64,000 bases of DNA from the NCBI GenBank assembly GCA_051453625.1, contig JBOZIK010000001.1:158035816-158099815 (forward strand), read 5' to 3'. Each line of letters opens with the position of its first letter. The first letter of the stretch is position 1. This stretch comes from Welwitschia mirabilis (Eukaryota; Gnetophyta; Gnetopsida; Welwitschiales). The position numbers and the translations under genes were made by a program. Shown one piece after another: positions 1-10,795 of the stretch. A model generated the notes under the pieces. The model had not been told where the DNA came from and ran no database searches. It saw only the letters and a list, made by a program, of their open reading frames with translations.

Positions 1-117
1 NNNNNNNNNNNNNNNNNNNNNNNNNNNNNNNNNNNNNNNNNNNNNNNNNNNNNNNNNNNNNNNNNNNNNNNNNNNNNNNNNNNNNNNNNNNNNNNNNNNN
101 NNNNNNNNNNNNNNNNN
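1..117. other. Assembly gap (N run)
   Basis: 117 undetermined bases. The LTR that follows continues leftward into this gap: the in-window part matches only the last ~790 bases of the 2.9 kb 3' copy. Confidence 0.99.
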
Positions 118-904
118 AATTTCATGTTTATTTAAACCCTAATTTTGATGTTCCAATTCTTTTATAATTCATTTTTTACTTAGTAAAGTGTTATCTTTTA
201 AGTCAAATATATTGCAATTTAGTAAAAATCTTAATATTATTAAATAGTTTGCCTAGTTAATTTGAATAATATATATTTATAAGTGTTATATTTTGATTCT
301 ACATTTATGAACATTCTACATAGAATAGATTATGATTTTTTGAATTACCTAATTACATTTATTTTATATGAATTAAATAAGTCAACTTTTCAAGGAAAAT
401 TATTTTTACACATGAAAATAACTTAGGTAAATTTGATTGTTTAAAATCCTTTGTTCATTCATGTGAATTATAAATGATCTTTAAAATCTTGAAAATGTTA
501 TAAAATATTACTTCTTCTTATTTAATTGTATTTCCCTTATCACATCTTGTGAAATTATGCTTCTACACATGTAATTTTTCATGATCATTTTATGCCATGT
601 GTGTTAGATTAGTTGTATGTTACCTAAGAGAAAATGTTATTCTATCATATGAAGTAATAGTTTGATAAAGAAATATTAATATTTCCATATAAATTCATGT
701 TAAGTATTCCATTGATTTAATACTTGTGTTCTTCCACTACATATGAAATTTGACCTAGGAGATTTCTTTATGCTATAAATTGAACTTTTTATATTTGCCT
801 TTCTTTTCCTAAGTTGAATTATCATGCTAAGTACACATTTATTTTTGTGAAGGCTCAGAGTGTGATCTTCTTATTTTAAAATTGAGTTTTTACTTTATTT
901 AAAA
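118..904 (+). repeat. 5' LTR of the Athila element (3' part only)
   Basis: This stretch matches 18024-18803 along its length, with scattered transitions and small indels. It stops just before the primer site at 906, which sets its right edge. The left part lies in the gap or beyond the window. It carries no coding frame. Confidence 0.88.
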
Positions 905-905
905 G

Positions 906-923
906 TAGCATGGTTACCAAGGA
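906..923 (+). other. Primer-binding site, tRNA-Asp type
   Basis: The 18 bases tagcatggttaccaagga line up with the Athila primer site TGGCGCCGTTGCCGGGGA, which pairs with the 3' end of tRNA-Asp. By my alignment every difference but one is a G-to-A or C-to-T change, as deamination would give. Its position right after the LTR supports the call. Confidence 0.75.
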
Positions 924-1251
924 ACACTTGTTATTATTATGTAAAATATTATACATTTCTTTGTAAATTTACATATACTAATGGAAGTTAATTGTTTTTA
1001 GGTACTATCGATATTACTATTACAGTTATGAGCCCATAAGCACTAGATTATTTCATCAAGCCTTTCAAGTATATATGTTCTAACACTTATTACTTTTTTA
1101 TGCATCTCTTTTATCTTTGTTTTATGCCATGAGTAGAAATTGGATTTGTATTGGTAAATGTTTACATAGTTTTGAATCATTTTTACCTTATAATTCACCT
1201 CCACTTAAATTTATTCCCTTTGTTAAATCTTCAAATACTCTTTCTTCTTAA
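924..1251 (+). other. Athila untranslated leader
   Basis: AT-rich sequence between the primer site and the first gag codons. I see no coding frame or structure in it. Confidence 0.5.
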
Positions 1252-2640
1252 ATGGCTACCAAAGAAAGTAGTGCTAATACTTTTGAATCTTAACCTACTC
1301 TTGGTCTACTTTTTGAAGGTTGTCAAATCAAATATCTTATTTCTTTTACTCATGATACTCCTATATCTATTACAAACATGAGGATTTTCCAAATTTTCAT
1401 GGTTTAGATTGTGAGGATCCTTATGTATTTCTTCAAGAATTTAACTTAGTTTGCAAGATTACTCCTCAAGCTTATTTTGATGAAGTCAAATTAGTAATTC
1501 TTTGTCTTATCTTGAAAGATAAATCTATAGATTATCTTAGATTGATTAATTATAATGAATATATTTTAAATCTTAGCAAATTTAAATAATATCTTATTAA
1601 GAAATTCCTCCATGCTACTCTATTAATTAACTAAGAAATCTTATTAGTAGTTTCAAATAGTCTTTGATTAAATCTTATTCTAAAACTTTTGAGATTTGTT
1701 GAGATCTTGTAATTCAAAATCGTAGTCATTGTTTTGAAGTGTTAAGATTAGTTGAATTTTTCCTAGAAGATATTAATAGAGATACTATAAAGCTAGTAGA
1801 AACATTAACTACTAGAGATTTATTAAATTATACACCTAATGAAGAATGGAAGGAATTATAATATTTAGTAGAAGTTACTCAAAGGAGGGAAAAAATTGAT
1901 AATGGCTATATTAGAAGCAAATTTATCTTGAATGAACCTTTTCACAAGGATAAATCTTATAATGATTTAGCAAATAAAATGAAAGTTCTATGCATCTAAC
2001 TTAAAAATTTTAAATTATAATAAGAAACGTTTAAGAAAATTCCAACTCAACCTTCTTCAAGTTCCTTTTTTTGTGAGCTATATTAAGTAGAAGGTTATTT
2101 CATTAAATTTTGTAAAATTTTTAAAGCATCTTAAAATGATTTACATCATCATCCTTTTGAAGATCATGCCTTTGATAAAAATTATCATGCTCTTACACCA
2201 TTTAATAGGTATCCTAACTCTCATTTAAATAATTTTCATTAAAATTTATTTTATCCTTACAATAATTAATCTCAATGGAAACTTAAATTTTTACTTCTTT
2301 CTCTTCCATAAAAAAATAAGTTAGAAGAAATAATGAAGTTGTTGGTTAATCAAATGAATTAAATTCAACAAACTATTAATTTTATGTTCTAATAATAAAA
2401 TGAAAAGAAGAATCATCCTATCTTACCTTTCTAACCTACTCCTAATTTAAAATTAACTAATGTGGTGGAAGAAAGCACTAATGTAAATTCAATTAGATTA
2501 AGAAGTGGGAAACTCATTTTAGAACCTAGTTATAAAGATAAAGAAGATATATGTTCAAATAAATAATTGAAACTCTGAAATCTAATTATAAGAAAAAGTT
2601 TTAAAAGAGAAATTAAAAGATTCTATTTCTTTTTCTAGTC
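1252..2640 (+). pseudogene. Athila gag (nucleocapsid/capsid precursor), broken
   Basis: The start is taken at an ATG in good context at 1252 (MATKESSANTFES), followed by a frameshift near 1380 and then the conserved gag wording FHGLDCEDPYVFLQEF at about 1397-1444. The frame then runs with stops, nearly all where Gln is expected (CAA or CAG changed to TAA or TAG), to a Gln-rich stretch near 2340-2400 and the SIRLRSGK motif near 2495-2515, a hallmark of the end of Athila gag. Gag would form the particle that packages element RNA. This copy cannot make protein. No zinc knuckle is clear. Confidence 0.85.
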
Positions 2641-2859
2641 ATCTTTGATTTGACAAGATTTCTAATAACTAGCATGATATTCATAAAATTTTTAAAGATG
2701 TTAACATTAATCTTTCCCTTTTTTGATCTAATTAAGAAAATTCCTTCTTATGCTAAATTTCTTAAAAATTTTTGCACTTGTAGAAAAAAGATCCAATCTT
2801 TTAGAAAAGTAATCGATCTTATCACATCTATCATGTGTGTTTTGTAATTAAAAATTTTT

Positions 2860-2968
2860 GTGAAATATAGTGATCCTGGATCCTTTACTATCTTTATTAC
2901 TATTAGTGATTGTATTATTGATAAAGCCTTAGTAGATTAGAAGTTGGAGTTGACCTTATACTAGAACC
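2860..2968 (+). pseudogene. Athila aspartic protease, N-terminal part
   Basis: The frame reads YSDPGSFTIFITIS and then KALVD, the approach to the protease active site (family pattern ALVDLGASVNLMP). The Leu after the catalytic Asp is a TAG here. The copia insertion starts at 2969, within the catalytic segment, and the rest of the domain resumes near 10325. The protease would cut the Gag-Pol precursor. Confidence 0.8.
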
Positions 2969-4250
2969 TGTTATAGGATTGAGAACCCTAGATAGGGGGT
3001 GAATAGTATTTAAAATTTAATCAAATAACTTCATAAAAATAACTTTACTTGAAATGAACACTCAAAACTTGTGCAAATAAAACTGAAACTATTCTAAAAA
3101 ACTAAAGAACAAAAAGCATATAAATACAAACGAGGAAGCACACAAGATTTATAATGGTTGGAGAAATCCCCTACTCCACTCTAGATGATTAGCTTCTACT
3201 TAAGCTTGATCTAGATCTCCATTAATTTCTTTTTAAGTATTTTAGGTTTACCTATAACCTTTACAATAGGACTTTTCTAAGGCTCAATCTCAACCTTTAG
3301 CAAGAATGCAAAGTAGTAACAATGGTATGCTAAAATGCATAGGTTTCACCCGACCTCTAGCTTAAGAATGGTAGTGCTACACTACTTGAGAAGATGGTAC
3401 TGACTTAAACCAAGTATATAGTGATAAAAATAGTTCTTAGTTTATCTTTGTTTAGGTAGAATGAATTCTAATAAGTACAAAAAATGATTTTATAAGGATT
3501 CCAAAAAGTATTCAATTGATTTTTACTCTTGACAATATACAGCCAAGGTCTTTTAGGGTTTTTACAATTGAAAACAACTTTACAATAAATAAAAATGGAT
3601 TCATAATGGTAAATAAAAATGGATTCATAACGGCTAGAAAAATTCCATTTCCATTACAACTAGTTGACTCCTTAAAATATCTAGTCGACCTCATCTAATG
3701 TTGTCACTAAACTTAGTCACTCTTATGTTATTTTGGTCAAATCTTGTTTCTAATAGCTCCAAGTCTAGTTAACCCCTCAAGGTCCAGTTAACCACTTATC
3801 TGGTCATCCACATATTCATTTGGTTATCCCCTTATTTAGGAAAAATTGTAATACTATTCTTCACTTCAAATCCGGTTGACCCCATAAATGTCCATATGGT
3901 TGGTTGTGAAAATTTTATGCTTAGGTCTAGTCGACCCCTTAGGAATCTAGTAGACCCCTAAATGATTGGTTGTAAAGTATTGGATGCATAGGTTCAATTG
4001 ACCCCTTATGTGTTTGATTGACCCATTTAAAATTAGTTTATTTCTATGTAAGCTTTAGGTGTAGTTAACTCCTTGGAAATGCATTTAATCCCTGAGAGGA
4101 TATAAAAACTAATAGGTTTAGGTTCAAATTATAATATATTATTTTATCTTCTCACTTGCAATGATTAATATTTTTTGTGTAAGATACAACATGTTTTGCT
4201 AGATAGAAAATATTAGTTTAAAATTAAATTAGTAAATAATAACTTAATAA
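2969..4250 (-). repeat. 3' LTR of the SIRE-like copia element
   Basis: 1.28 kb. It starts TGTTATAGGATTGAG on the plus strand and ends at the polypurine tract. It matches 8295-8940 in its first half and 9041-10319 almost throughout. Its middle (3700-4100) holds a degenerate repeat built on GTTGACCCC and GTCGACCCC blocks spaced roughly 20-30 bases. It lacks about 30 bases near 3405 that the other two copies keep. Confidence 0.88.
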
Positions 4251-4264
4251 TCTCCCTCTTTGAC
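4250..4264 (-). other. Polypurine tract of the copia element
   Basis: On the minus strand this reads TGTCAAAGAGGGAGA, the usual SIRE-type tract that primes plus-strand DNA synthesis. It sits directly inside the 3' LTR. Confidence 0.8.
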
Positions 4265-4740
4265 ATTAATAGCAAACTTATTCTTAGTTCAAAATATTAA
4301 ATTTGGAAAAGCTCCCCTCTCAAAATGCCTATTAACTTTTGCGAGAGATATTGAACATATTATGTCAAATAAGACATTTTAGAGAGTTTCTAACTTATTC
4401 CATAATTAAAACAATTTGTGGTGTAATTTTTGAGGCTTAAAAATTCCAAAAAATATGTGATAAATAACATTTTAATTAACAATTATTTAATAACCATAAG
4501 ATAAAACAAAAACTATAATTCATGATTAAATAGATGTGCACTAAAAATGTAAGATAGAAATGATAACAAAGTGCATTTTTATTATTGAAAATTTAACATT
4601 ACATTAGGAACGTGCTTAACAAGAGTAGATATAGTAGAATAGAGTAGAATAATCAACTAACTAATTGTTCACCTTTTAACATCAATGATGAAGGAGAGAA
4701 GAAACACAAGCATGCAAATTTTATGAAAACATAAGTAAAT
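4265..4740. other. AT-rich stretch between copia 3' frame and polypurine tract
   Basis: Part of the copia 3' untranslated region. I see no coding frame. Confidence 0.4.
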
Positions 4741-4749
4741 AAAGAAGAT

Positions 4750-5973
4750 CAATTAGATTCCTAGGCTTCCTTCTCTGATTCTTATTTATAATCTTCTTCT
4801 TCTTTCTCTTCTTCTATAGCCTTTTGTACTAAGCTTTTAACTTCCTTTGAAGTATTTACAATCTCATATCTAGCTAAGATTAGAGCTTCTTTCATATGCC
4901 TGATATGAGAGTCTACCCTCTTAGGGTATGAAAGAGTCTTCTTGGGTAAAGCTTGCTTAGGAAAATAAGATTTTAAGGATTTCTAAGAGCATGAAAAGAT
5001 ATGCATGTGAGATAACCTTACAAACCCAATGGCTGACATGGAATTAAGAGTTTCTAGTTTTGGGCTAAACTGGACTCTATACTAATGGTAGATGTTGGTA
5101 ATCAACATTGAGTATGGGAGAGCCCTAGTCCTATGATACTCTAACTGGAAGATCATATTCTTTAGCATAATGGTAGGAGCATCAATGGAGTTCCTAGTTT
5201 CTATTAAGTAGATCAAATATGCTGTGTAACTAGAGGTCTTATCATGATAACCCATCAAATGTAAGAAATTAAAGGTAAACATCAAGTGCAAAAAACTGGA
5301 CTTTAGGATAAGAAAAGAAGTAGAGAGCTTCATCTTCCACCTGTGAAACGTACCATTAAGCTCCCTTATTACCTTAACTTTGTATTTCATGGAGCCATAA
5401 AAAGGTAAAAACCTCTCATAGTATCCTCTTAGAAGATTAGAAACAATAGTAATGAGGTTAGCAGTAACATTTATCTTCTTTTACAAAACCATAGTTTCTA
5501 GGGTATTGGTGTCTAAATCAAAGGAAGCATTACAATATAACATCCTAGTAAGAAAAGAATAGGTAATTCTTGAACCATCAAGAAAGTAAGAAAAATCTAT
5601 ATCTCAAAAGAGTTAAACCACATCTTAAAGTTACCTAAACTCTATAGTAGCAATGATCCTCTCTTGGCTCACTGGCGTCTTTTCAAATTTCTTATGAAAC
5701 ATCTATATTACCTCTTTAGACATGCCATAGTATAAATAGAGAGGATCTTTTCTAGCAAGCTCCTTTTATCACCTTCTAAAGGGACTTTTAGCTATTGCAA
5801 CCATGTGGCAGGAGCTTGGAGATAAGAAACCCTTAAAAGAAACACTAGATCTAAAGGATATAGTGGCTAAAAGATGATGGCTAGGGTCTGGACTTTACTA
5901 GATCTTTAAAAAAATGGTAATAAAGTGATATTAGATAAAGAAATTAGGTTCATCACTTTTTCTGCCATTGTAA
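4750..5973 (-). pseudogene. Extra 3' frame of the copia element (envelope-position ORF), broken
   Basis: Reading the minus strand from an ATG near 5973 (MAEKVMNLIS), a broken frame continues downstream of RNase H to about 4750. Its best open part (5082-5390) contains RALPYSMLITNIYH, which resembles the LPYGMLITRI signature of the plant domain usually named 'putative plant transposon protein'. SIRE/Maximus elements are known to carry an extra ORF in this position. Its function is not established. The acidic run near 4790-4810 (an AAG/GAA-rich minus-strand stretch) may be its C-terminal tail. The domain match is from memory and could be wrong; position and strand are firm. Confidence 0.5.
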
Positions 5974-6149
5974 CCCTGTAGGTCTAGTTGATCCATTGAG
6001 ATGCAGATCATAGTACATTAAGTTTAGGCGAATAGGTTTTTAGTCTGATCAACTAACCACATCCAGTTGACCAAATTCTAGATCTGGTTAACCATCTTAT
6101 AATTAATTAGAGGAAAAAGCTATAATTCATAGTTCATTATGAAGATAAA

Positions 6150-7590
6150 GAAAATTATCGAAGTTTAAGGGTGTAGTAAAGATATCAGCAAGTTGATGAT
6201 CTATACTAACAAAATCTATAGAAATGTTTTCTTTTTCAACTTGATCTCTAAGAAATTGATGTCTTAATTTAATATGTTTATTTTTGAAATGTTGAATAAT
6301 ATTTTTAGAAACATTTATTGCACTATTATCACAGAAAATAGAAACCTCTTAAAAAACTATACCAAAATCCTTTAGTATTTCTTTCATCCAAAGGAGATGA
6401 GCACAACAACTCCCTAGTGCTACATACTTAGCTTCTGTGGTTAAAAGGGAGATCAAGTTTACTTTTTACTAGTTCATTTCACTAAGCATGATCCTAATAG
6501 AAAACAATTACCACTTATGCTTTTTCTATCATCCTTACATCCAGCCCAATTTGCATCACTAAATCCTACAAGACTAAAATATGTCTTAGTTGAGTATCAT
6601 AATCTAAAATCATATGTGGCTTTAATATATCTTATTATTATTTTGACTGGTTATAGGTGTGATTCTTTTGATTGGATTTGGTATCTTACATATACACCAA
6701 TACTAAACATAATATCGAATCTGCTTACAGTTAGATATAATAAACTTCCTATCATACTTCTATAAAGCTTCTAATCTACTAATTTTCCATCTTCATCTAG
6801 ATTGACTTTACAAGAAGTTGACATAGTTGGTCAATTGTTTTATCATTTTCCAATCCAAATCATTTGATCAAATCCTTTGCATATTTAAATTGAGATATAA
6901 AAAAATTCATTCTTTGATTACTTAATCTGTATCCCAAGAAATACTTTAACTTCATCAGACATGCTCATCTCAAAGTGTGTTTCATAGTATTTGCAAATTA
7001 TTTTGATAAAAATTTGCTAGAGGTACAAAAAATTATATCATCCACATAAATTTAAATAATTATAAAATCATTTTTCAAGTTACTAACAAATAAAGTTTTA
7101 TTTATTGTTTTACAAATATAACCAATTATGTTTCGAAATATGGCTAGCTTTTTATACTAAGCTCTTGGACTTTCTTCAACTCATACAAAGCCTTTTTAAG
7201 TCTATACATATAATTAAATTTGTGAGGATCTATAAACCCTTGTGATTGTTCTACATATAGTTCTTCATTTAGGTTTCCATTTAAAAAGGAACTCTTTACA
7301 TCCATTTGATACACTTTAATATTCTTAAAGGCTGCATAAGATAAACACATTCTAATGCTATCAAGCCTTGTAATAGGAGCAAAAGTATTACCAAAATCAA
7401 TACCTTTGATTTGATTATAGCCTTGTGCTACTAATCTTTCTTTGTTTTTAATAACATTATTTTCTGATTACATTTGTTTTTAAAGATCCACTTAGTTCTA
7501 ATAACATTTTTATTCTTTGGTCTTTCAACAAGCCTTCATACATCATTTCTTTTAAATTGTTGTAACTCGTCTTGCATGTTCATCATTTAC
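6150..7590 (-). pseudogene. Ty1/copia reverse transcriptase and RNase H, broken
   Basis: The minus frame begins near 7590 with MQDELQQFKRNDV, the standard copia RT start, and continues through YQMDVKSSFLNGNLNEELYV (7240-7310). The catalytic box IYVDDIIF is intact at 7028-7051, with both Asp codons GAT at 7037-7042. RNase H follows: NWAGCKDDRKSISG (about 6500-6560), then HIKLRHQFLRDQVEKENISI and HQLADIFTTPLNF near 6170-6280. Stops and frameshifts interrupt it throughout. The enzyme would copy element RNA into DNA. It is the best preserved RT active site in the window. Confidence 0.88.
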
Positions 7591-7942
7591 TCTTCATGTA
7601 ATTTTGCTTCTTCAAACTTCATAGGATCAATTTACAAAACATAGTAAATGTAAGCATAAAAATTCTTCATAGAGTTCCTTATTTTAATCTTTGAGTTAAC
7701 ATCTCCAATAATAGACCCTAAAGGATGATCATTTAGTTTTTTAAACTTTTTAATAGTGACTTCTTATATTGTAACTTCTTCTTCTTTTTTAATAGAAATT
7801 GTTTTTTTGTTATGGGATTATTTGGAGATATGTTTTCTTCATCAGTGGAAGGAATAGTTTTTATGCTAATGTCATCTATTTGAACATTTATCTATTCTTT
7901 CATGGTAAATATTCTCTTATTAAAAACATAATAATCTCTACT
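7591..7942 (-). other. Copia integrase-RT linker, decayed
   Basis: This is the low-conservation linker between integrase and RT on the minus strand. Short acidic and Ser/Thr-rich pieces can be read, but no domain is recognisable. Confidence 0.5.
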
Positions 7943-8262
7943 TCAAGTAGAATATTTTAAAAATATTACTTCATTAGCTTTTAATTCAAATTTGTGTAGA
8001 TGTTCTCTATCCTTTAACACATAGCACTTACTTCCAAAGACGTTAAAGGAATAAATGTTTGTTTGTCTTTCTTTCCACAACTCATAAGGTGTTTTATCCA
8101 TTTCAGGTCTAAGAAAAACTTTGTTTATGATATAACACATAATTCCAATAGCTTCAGCCTAAAATTTTTTTAAAACCTCCTTGTCATTCAACACCATTTT
8201 AAGTACTCTATTTTTTCTCTCTGCAATTCCATTTTTTCTCTAGAGTCCAGATCTGTGAGGAT
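7943..8262 (-). pseudogene. Ty1/copia integrase, C-terminal part only
   Basis: The minus frame runs from NGIAERKNRVLK (about 8210-8255) through PEMDKTPYELWKERQ and FNVFGSKCYVL to VIFLKYST, the classic end of copia integrase. The first 'ERKN' residues follow the primer site within ~40 bases, so the zinc finger and two of the three catalytic acidic residues are deleted, as are protease and gag. A stop (TAG or TAA) stands where the family has Trp or Gln. Confidence 0.87.
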
Positions 8263-8281
8263 CTAATATAGACTCTACCAA

Positions 8282-8293
8282 GCTCTAATACAA
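8282..8293 (-). other. Primer-binding site, initiator tRNA-Met type
   Basis: The plus strand gctctaatacaa is the complement of TTGTATTAGAGC, close to the standard copia site TGGTATCAGAGC. It touches the LTR edge at 8295. Confidence 0.8.
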
Positions 8294-8294
8294 A

Positions 8295-8940
8295 TGTAGG
8301 ATTGAGAACCCTAAAGAAGGGGTAAATAGGATTTAAAATTTAATCAACTAAATTCACAAAAATAACTTTACTTGAAATGAACACTAAAAACTTGTAAAAA
8401 TAAAATTAAAACTATTCTAAAAAAACTAAAGAATAGAAAGCACAGAAATACTAATGAGAAAGCACATAAGATTTATAGTGGTTTAGGAAACCCTCTACTC
8501 CACTCTCAACAATCAACTTCTACCCAAGCTTAATCTAGATCTCTTTTCAAGTATTCTAGGTTTACCTACAATCTTTACAATTGGAATTTTTTGAGGTTCA
8601 ACATCAACCTTTAGTAAGAATATGAAGTGGTAATAATGGTGTGCCAAAATGCATAGGTTTTACCCAATCTCTGGTTCAAGAATGGTAGTGATACACTACT
8701 TGAGAAGATGGTACAATTCACAAGCATATAGTATAACTAACTTGACCAATTATACAATGATAACAATAGCTTTTGATTTTACTTTGGTTAAGTAGAAATA
8801 ATGCTAATGAGTACAACAAATAATTTCACAATACTCAAAAGTGGTATGGTGATTTTTACTCTTGGCAAATATATAATTAAATTATTTTAGGGTTTTTACA
8901 AGTGAAAAAGATCTTCCAATGGATAAAAACAAGTTTATAA
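8295..8940 (-). repeat. Copia LTR piece B (5' LTR, inner part)
   Basis: This matches the first ~625 bases of the LTR at 2969 and is cut by the gap. It is adjacent to the primer site, so it is the inner end of the 5' LTR. Confidence 0.85.
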
Positions 8941-9040
8941 NNNNNNNNNNNNNNNNNNNNNNNNNNNNNNNNNNNNNNNNNNNNNNNNNNNNNNNNNNNN
9001 NNNNNNNNNNNNNNNNNNNNNNNNNNNNNNNNNNNNNNNN
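8941..9040. other. Assembly gap, 100 N
   Basis: Exactly 100 N, the conventional placeholder for a gap of unknown size. It lies inside copia LTR sequence. Confidence 0.99.
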
Positions 9041-10319
9041 TTTACTTGAAATGAACACTAAAAACTATTGTATATAAAACTAAAACTATTTTAAAAAACT
9101 AAAGAATAAAAAGCATAGAAATACCAATAAGGAAGCACACAAGATTTATAGTGATTTGGAAAACCACCTACTTCACTCTTGACAATCAGCTTCTATCCAA
9201 GCCTAATATGAATCTTTGTTAATCTATTTCTAGGTATTCTAGGTTTATTTGTAACCTTCACAATCGAACTTTTCTAAGGCTTAGTCTTAATATTCAGCAA
9301 GAATTCAAAGCAGTGACAATGGTGTATTAAAATGCATAGGTTTCACTCAATTTCTAGATCAAAAATCTTATTGCTACACTATTTAAGAAGATGTTACAAT
9401 TCACAAGTATATAGTGCAACTGACTTAGCCAAGTATACAATTATAATAATAGCTCTCAATTCATCTTTAATTAAGTAGACTGAATGCCAATGAGTATAAC
9501 AAATAATTTTTTAAGGATTTCAAAAAGAATTCTATTGATTTTTACTCTTAGAAATATATAATCAAGCTCTTTTAGGATTTTTACAATTGAAAAAAGACCT
9601 TCCAATACATAAAAATGGGTTCATAATAATTAGAAAAATTCCATTTCCATCATGATCTGTTAACCTCTTAAAATGTTCGATTGACTTCATCTGGTGCTGT
9701 TACTAAAGTCAGTCTCCCTCATGCTCTTTTAGTTCACCCCTATTTCTTACAGCTTTTTATCCGGTCGATCCCTTAGGGTCTAGTCGAACGCTTGTCTAGT
9801 CACCCATATATTCATCTAGTCATTTCCTTGTTTAAGAAAAATTGCAATACTATTTTTTTCTCTAGGTCAAATTGACCCCATAAATGTCTAGTCAACCCCT
9901 TGCTGACAAAAGATGAATATTACTCTAGGTCTAATCGACCCCTGAAGAATTTGGTTAACCCCTTAACGGATGGCTATGAAAATTTTATTCTTAGATCTGG
10001 TTGATTCCTTAGGAATCTAGTCAGTTCCCTAATGATCAGTTGTAAAGTATTAGATGCATATATCTAGTCAACTTGTTATGTATCTAGTTAACCTATCTAA
10101 AATTAGTTCATTTCTGTGTAAGCTTCAAGTGTGATTAATCCCTTGGAAATCTAGTTGACCCCTTACAGGGTATAAAAACTAATAACTTTAGGTTTAAATT
10201 GTGATAAATTATTTCAAATTTTGATGTACAATGATTAATATTTTCTATATAAGATACAACACGTTTTACTAAATAAAAAACATTAGTTTGACATTAAATT
10301 AATAAATAATAATTTTTCA
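9041..10319 (-). repeat. Copia LTR piece C
   Basis: This matches the LTR at 2969 from about its 70th base to its end. It therefore overlaps piece B by ~550 LTR positions but differs from it at many sites. It contains the same GTCGACCCC-type internal repeats (9760-10160). Athila protease sequence resumes directly after it. Confidence 0.83.
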
Positions 10320-10324
10320 TGCCT

Positions 10325-10795
10325 TAGGATTTAATCATGTTGATCTTAATGATGTAATTCATTCTATGGCTAATGGAAACTTGGTTAAATCCTCTAGAAT
10401 CTTAAAAGATGTTTTAATCCAAATTAATAAAGTATTTTATCTTATTAATTTCATTATTCTCAAAATTTCCATTAATTCCACTAGTTATCCTATTATTTTC
10501 AATAGACCATGGCTTGCTATAGTAGATGTGGAAATTAACTGTAAATCTAGTGCACTAAAAATTATTTTTCACAATCTTTTCATTACCTTGAATGTATTAT
10601 CAAATTTTAGAAAAAAGGTTATTAAATTAAATGAATATCCACTTGTCTCTAAAATTCAACTTGTAAGTGATGATTTATTTTCCATTTTGAATGTCATGCT
10701 TTGTTTTAATGTAAAATATGAATTTTTTGTTATATCTTATTTAGATTTAAATAAAATTTATAATCTTATATAATGTGTTTATTTTGAAGATTTTA
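10325..10795 (+). pseudogene. Athila aspartic protease, C-terminal part and linker
   Basis: Continues the protease broken at 2968. LGFNHVDLNDV comes right after the copia LTR, and an open frame to 10773 contains PIIFNRPWLAIVDVEI, the conserved ILGRPFL-type segment of retroviral-like proteases, with the Gly of that box changed to Asn. The frame is open for 135 codons, which is long for this window. Confidence 0.8.

Larger units (their letters stand above)
2969..10319 (-). mobile_element. SIRE/Maximus-like Ty1/copia retrotransposon with internal deletion, nested in the Athila protease
   Basis: Minus-strand order: 5' LTR pieces (high coordinates), a tRNA-Met-type primer site (8282-8293), the C-terminal part of integrase, RT and RNase H, an extra 3' frame, a polypurine tract (4250-4264) and the 3' LTR (2969-4250). 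The LTR edge (TGTTATAGGATTGAGAACC on the plus strand), the primer site and the polypurine tract are those of SIRE/Maximus-type elements. Gag, protease and the catalytic part of integrase are missing: only ~30-40 bases separate the primer site from integrase sequence. Three LTR pieces instead of two, separated by a gap, suggest a second insertion or a rearrangement. No clear target-site duplication is seen. Confidence 0.88.

Noticed and set aside
135-145. Telomere-like aaaccctaa (also at 18037)
   Set aside because: A single copy inside each LTR; not an interstitial telomere array.
3512-3698. Two complementary 60-codon frames
   Set aside because: Both are inside the copia LTR; chance reading of a short palindrome-like repeat (atggattcataa).
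2960-10325. Target-site duplication of the copia insertion
   Set aside because: Flanks gaacc (left) and tgcct (right) do not match; decay or altered LTR edges prevent a call.
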